Shown: positions 62,806 to 64,000 of the stretch, one piece after another | How positions within the stretch are numbered: position 1 is the first letter of the stretch | Layout of the letters: each line of letters opens with the position of its first letter | Origin: Chelativorans sp. AA-79 | GTDB taxonomy: Bacteria; Pseudomonadota; Alphaproteobacteria; Rhizobiales; Rhizobiaceae | Direction: 5' to 3' | Assembly (NCBI RefSeq): GCF_029457495.1 | Contig: NZ_CP120363.1 | Coordinates: forward strand, 62,001 to 126,000 | DNA length: 64,000 bases | Notes under the pieces: model-generated | Told to the model about the DNA's origin: nothing | Seen by the model: only the letters and a program-made list of their open reading frames with translations | The model's database searches: none | Translations under genes and position numbers: made by a program

Positions 62806-63578
62806 TCAGGCATATTGCCGACGCGGCACGCGAGCTCGGGCACGAAACAATAATCCTCGATGGCGAAGCCGTTGTGCTCGATGCGAGCGGCCGGCCGGAC
62901 TTCGGTGCCCTGCAGCAGGCACTAGGCGGTCGTGCCGGCCACCGGCATGCGCGTGAGTCGATCCTTATGGCTTTCGACTTGCTCTATCTGGATGGGCAGG
63001 ACCTCACCGGCCGGCCTCTCGTTGAGCGTCGCCAGTTGATCGAAACCATCCTTGTCGAGCGACAGGGGAACATACAGCTCTCTGAGCGGATAGAGGCAAA
63101 CGGCGACATCCTGCTTCAACATGTCTGCGATTTGGGGCTCGAGGGGATCATCGCGAAACGATTGGATCGGCCGTATCGCTCGGGCAGGACAGGAGACTGG
63201 CTGAAAGTCACCTGCTCCCAGGCGGGTAGCTTTGCAATCGTCGGCTATGAACCGTCGGTTGCCATGCAAGGCGCGATCGGCCGTCTTCTTCTTGCTGCGA
63301 GGAAAGGTGAGCAGCTCGTCTACGTCGGTGGCGTCGGAACAGGGTTCACCGATAAAACACTGCGAGATTTGAAGCGGCGATTGGACGAGATTCAGACGAG
63401 CACGCCGGTTGTTACCCTCCGTCGAAAAGGCGCCGTCTATGTCGAGCCTACACTGGTGGCGGAGATTCAGTTTCGGGCTTGGACACACGAAGGGAAATTG
63501 CGTCACGCTTCGTTCAAGCGATTACGGGAACCGGCCGACAATGCCGAGGTTGCGGAGCTACCGGAGAGCGGCGCATGA
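62806..63578 (+). pseudogene. ATP-dependent DNA ligase (LigD-type), 5'-truncated
   Basis: About 256 codons match the C-terminal two thirds of a LigD-like ATP-dependent ligase: IILDGEAVVLDASGRPDFGA, DLLYLDGQDLTGRPL, EGIIAKRLDRPYRSGRTGDW and the OB domain (VYVGGVGTGFTDKTL, AEIQFRAWTHEGKLRHASFK). The N-terminal KxDG nucleotidyl-transfer motif is absent because homology begins abruptly at FRHIADAAREL at the junction with tnpR. It is therefore inactive. Such ligases accompany Ku in non-homologous end joining and are common on rhizobial plasmids. Confidence 0.82.
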
Positions 63579-63602
63579 AAAAGGCGCGGCATGTGCCGCG
63601 CC
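63578..63602 (-). terminator. Intrinsic terminator of the 63608 gene
   Basis: GGCGCGGCA and TGCCGCGCC (63583-63602, 9-bp stem, 2-nt loop) are followed on the minus strand by TTTTT (63582-63578). It lies between convergent genes. Confidence 0.65.
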
Positions 63603-63607
63603 AAATT

Positions 63608-63874
63608 TCAGAGGTTCGCGTGGGATCGCATCAGGTCGAGGATGATCTCACTGGTCAAACCGCTGACTTCATAGCCGTTCCAGCGGGCGTATTCGAGGAG
63701 CATTTCCAGGCTGTCAATACGTTGGGTGACAGTGCCCACTTCAAGTTCCATGACGTCGGTTTCCGGATGCGGGAAGGCGTGCAGGAAATACGTGTTCAGG
63801 GGCTTATCGTAGCCGATGGTTGCGTCCGTGTCGGTTCTCGATCCCTTGCGGACGGTTACTGTGTAGCGACTCAT
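63608..63874 (-). CDS. Small hypothetical protein
   Basis: An 88-residue acidic protein beginning MSRYTVTVRKGSRTDTDATI and ending EIILDLMRSHANL. GGAG lies six bases upstream of ATG 63874; a longer form from 63886 is possible. No family is recognised with confidence. It is followed by a terminator and is convergent with the ligase remnant. Confidence 0.62.
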   Translation of the reverse strand: MSRYTVTVRKGSRTDTDATIGYDKPLNTYFLHAFPHPETDVMELEVGTVTQRIDSLEMLLEYARWNGYEVSGLTSEIILDLMRSHANL

Positions 63875-63920
63875 GGTCGTCTCCAAAAAGTATCTGGCGG
63901 TGGGTGGGAGGCTGTGCGGC

Positions 63921-63945
63921 GGCGCGGAGCCCCTCGCTCCGCGCC
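63921..63945. repeat. Strong GC hairpin between the last two minus-strand genes
   Basis: GGCGCGGAGC and GCTCCGCGCC (10-bp stem) flank CCCTC, just downstream of the partial gene at 63955. There is no T-tract on the minus strand. It could be a terminator or processing stem. Confidence 0.5.
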
Positions 63946-63954
63946 TTGTTGGCC

Positions 63955-64000
63955 TCAGCTCCAGGGGATGACGGCCATCAGGCTTTCGTCGTCCTGGCCG
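63955..64000 (-). CDS. C-terminal end of a gene continuing beyond the window
   Basis: An open minus-strand frame ends with a stop at 63955-63957 and reads GQDDESLMAVIPWS at its C-terminus. It is too short to identify. Its strand and its spacing to 63608 suggest a shared accessory-gene block. Confidence 0.4.
   Translation of the reverse strand, partial: GQDDESLMAVIPWS

Overview
This window looks like an accessory, plasmid-derived region of an alphaproteobacterium, most likely a member of the Hyphomicrobiales (Rhizobiales). The reasons are a repABC replication/partition module with parS sites, a remnant of a rhizobial-type DUF1612/HTH gene, uniformly GC-rich coding sequence, and a large expansion of tripartite tricarboxylate transporter (TTT) binding proteins. 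Dense mobile DNA lies on both sides of a long catabolic block. No tRNA, rRNA or CRISPR array was seen.

Layout. (1) 1-8533: a catabolic cluster under a GntR/HutC-type regulator, with short-chain dehydrogenases (SDRs), an amidohydrolase, an aldehyde dehydrogenase, a D-threonine-aldolase-like PLP enzyme, an FAH-like protein and an SDR-fold protein that has lost its catalytic Tyr and Lys. The same 10-bp sequence lies before the regulator gene and in the divergent 5681/6565 promoter region, so it is a candidate operator. (2) 8534-21817: an EAL-domain remnant; a cargo-free TniA-TniB-TniQ transposon (8754-12366) whose right end cuts repC; the rest of a repABC operon with its counter-transcribed RNA; three parS palindromes; a DUF899 gene; a tnpA-only Tn3-family element with 35-bp inverted repeats; and fragments of DUF1612, IS110 and strawberry-notch helicase genes. 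(3) 22296-44172: an acyl-CoA degradation locus with two paired acyl-CoA dehydrogenases plus a single one, four crotonases (a fifth at 46679), a 3-hydroxyacyl-CoA dehydrogenase, a Cys-less Ltp2-like thiolase with a DUF35 partner, four class III CoA-transferase/racemase genes, two LysR regulators, a quinone-oxidoreductase-like enzyme and an MFS transporter. (4) 44309-57215: two TctA/TctB membrane modules, six TctC-type periplasmic binding proteins (five consecutive) and an MmgE/PrpD protein, all on the minus strand. (5) 57500-64000: ISL3 and IS110 elements, a frameshifted Tn3 tnpA, a truncated resolvase fused end-to-end to a truncated ATP-dependent DNA ligase gene, and a small hypothetical gene.

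How it may work (inference): TTT systems import one or more carboxylates. Class III CoA-transferases, not an ATP-dependent ligase (none is present), make the CoA thioester. An alpha-methylacyl-CoA-racemase-like protein, acyl-CoA dehydrogenases, crotonases and the hydroxyacyl-CoA dehydrogenase process it, and the Ltp2/DUF35 pair would cleave it by a retro-aldol rather than a thiolytic step. The substrate cannot be read from the sequence; a branched or alicyclic carboxylic acid is a reasonable guess. Because repC is interrupted, this repABC module cannot by itself drive replication as it stands.
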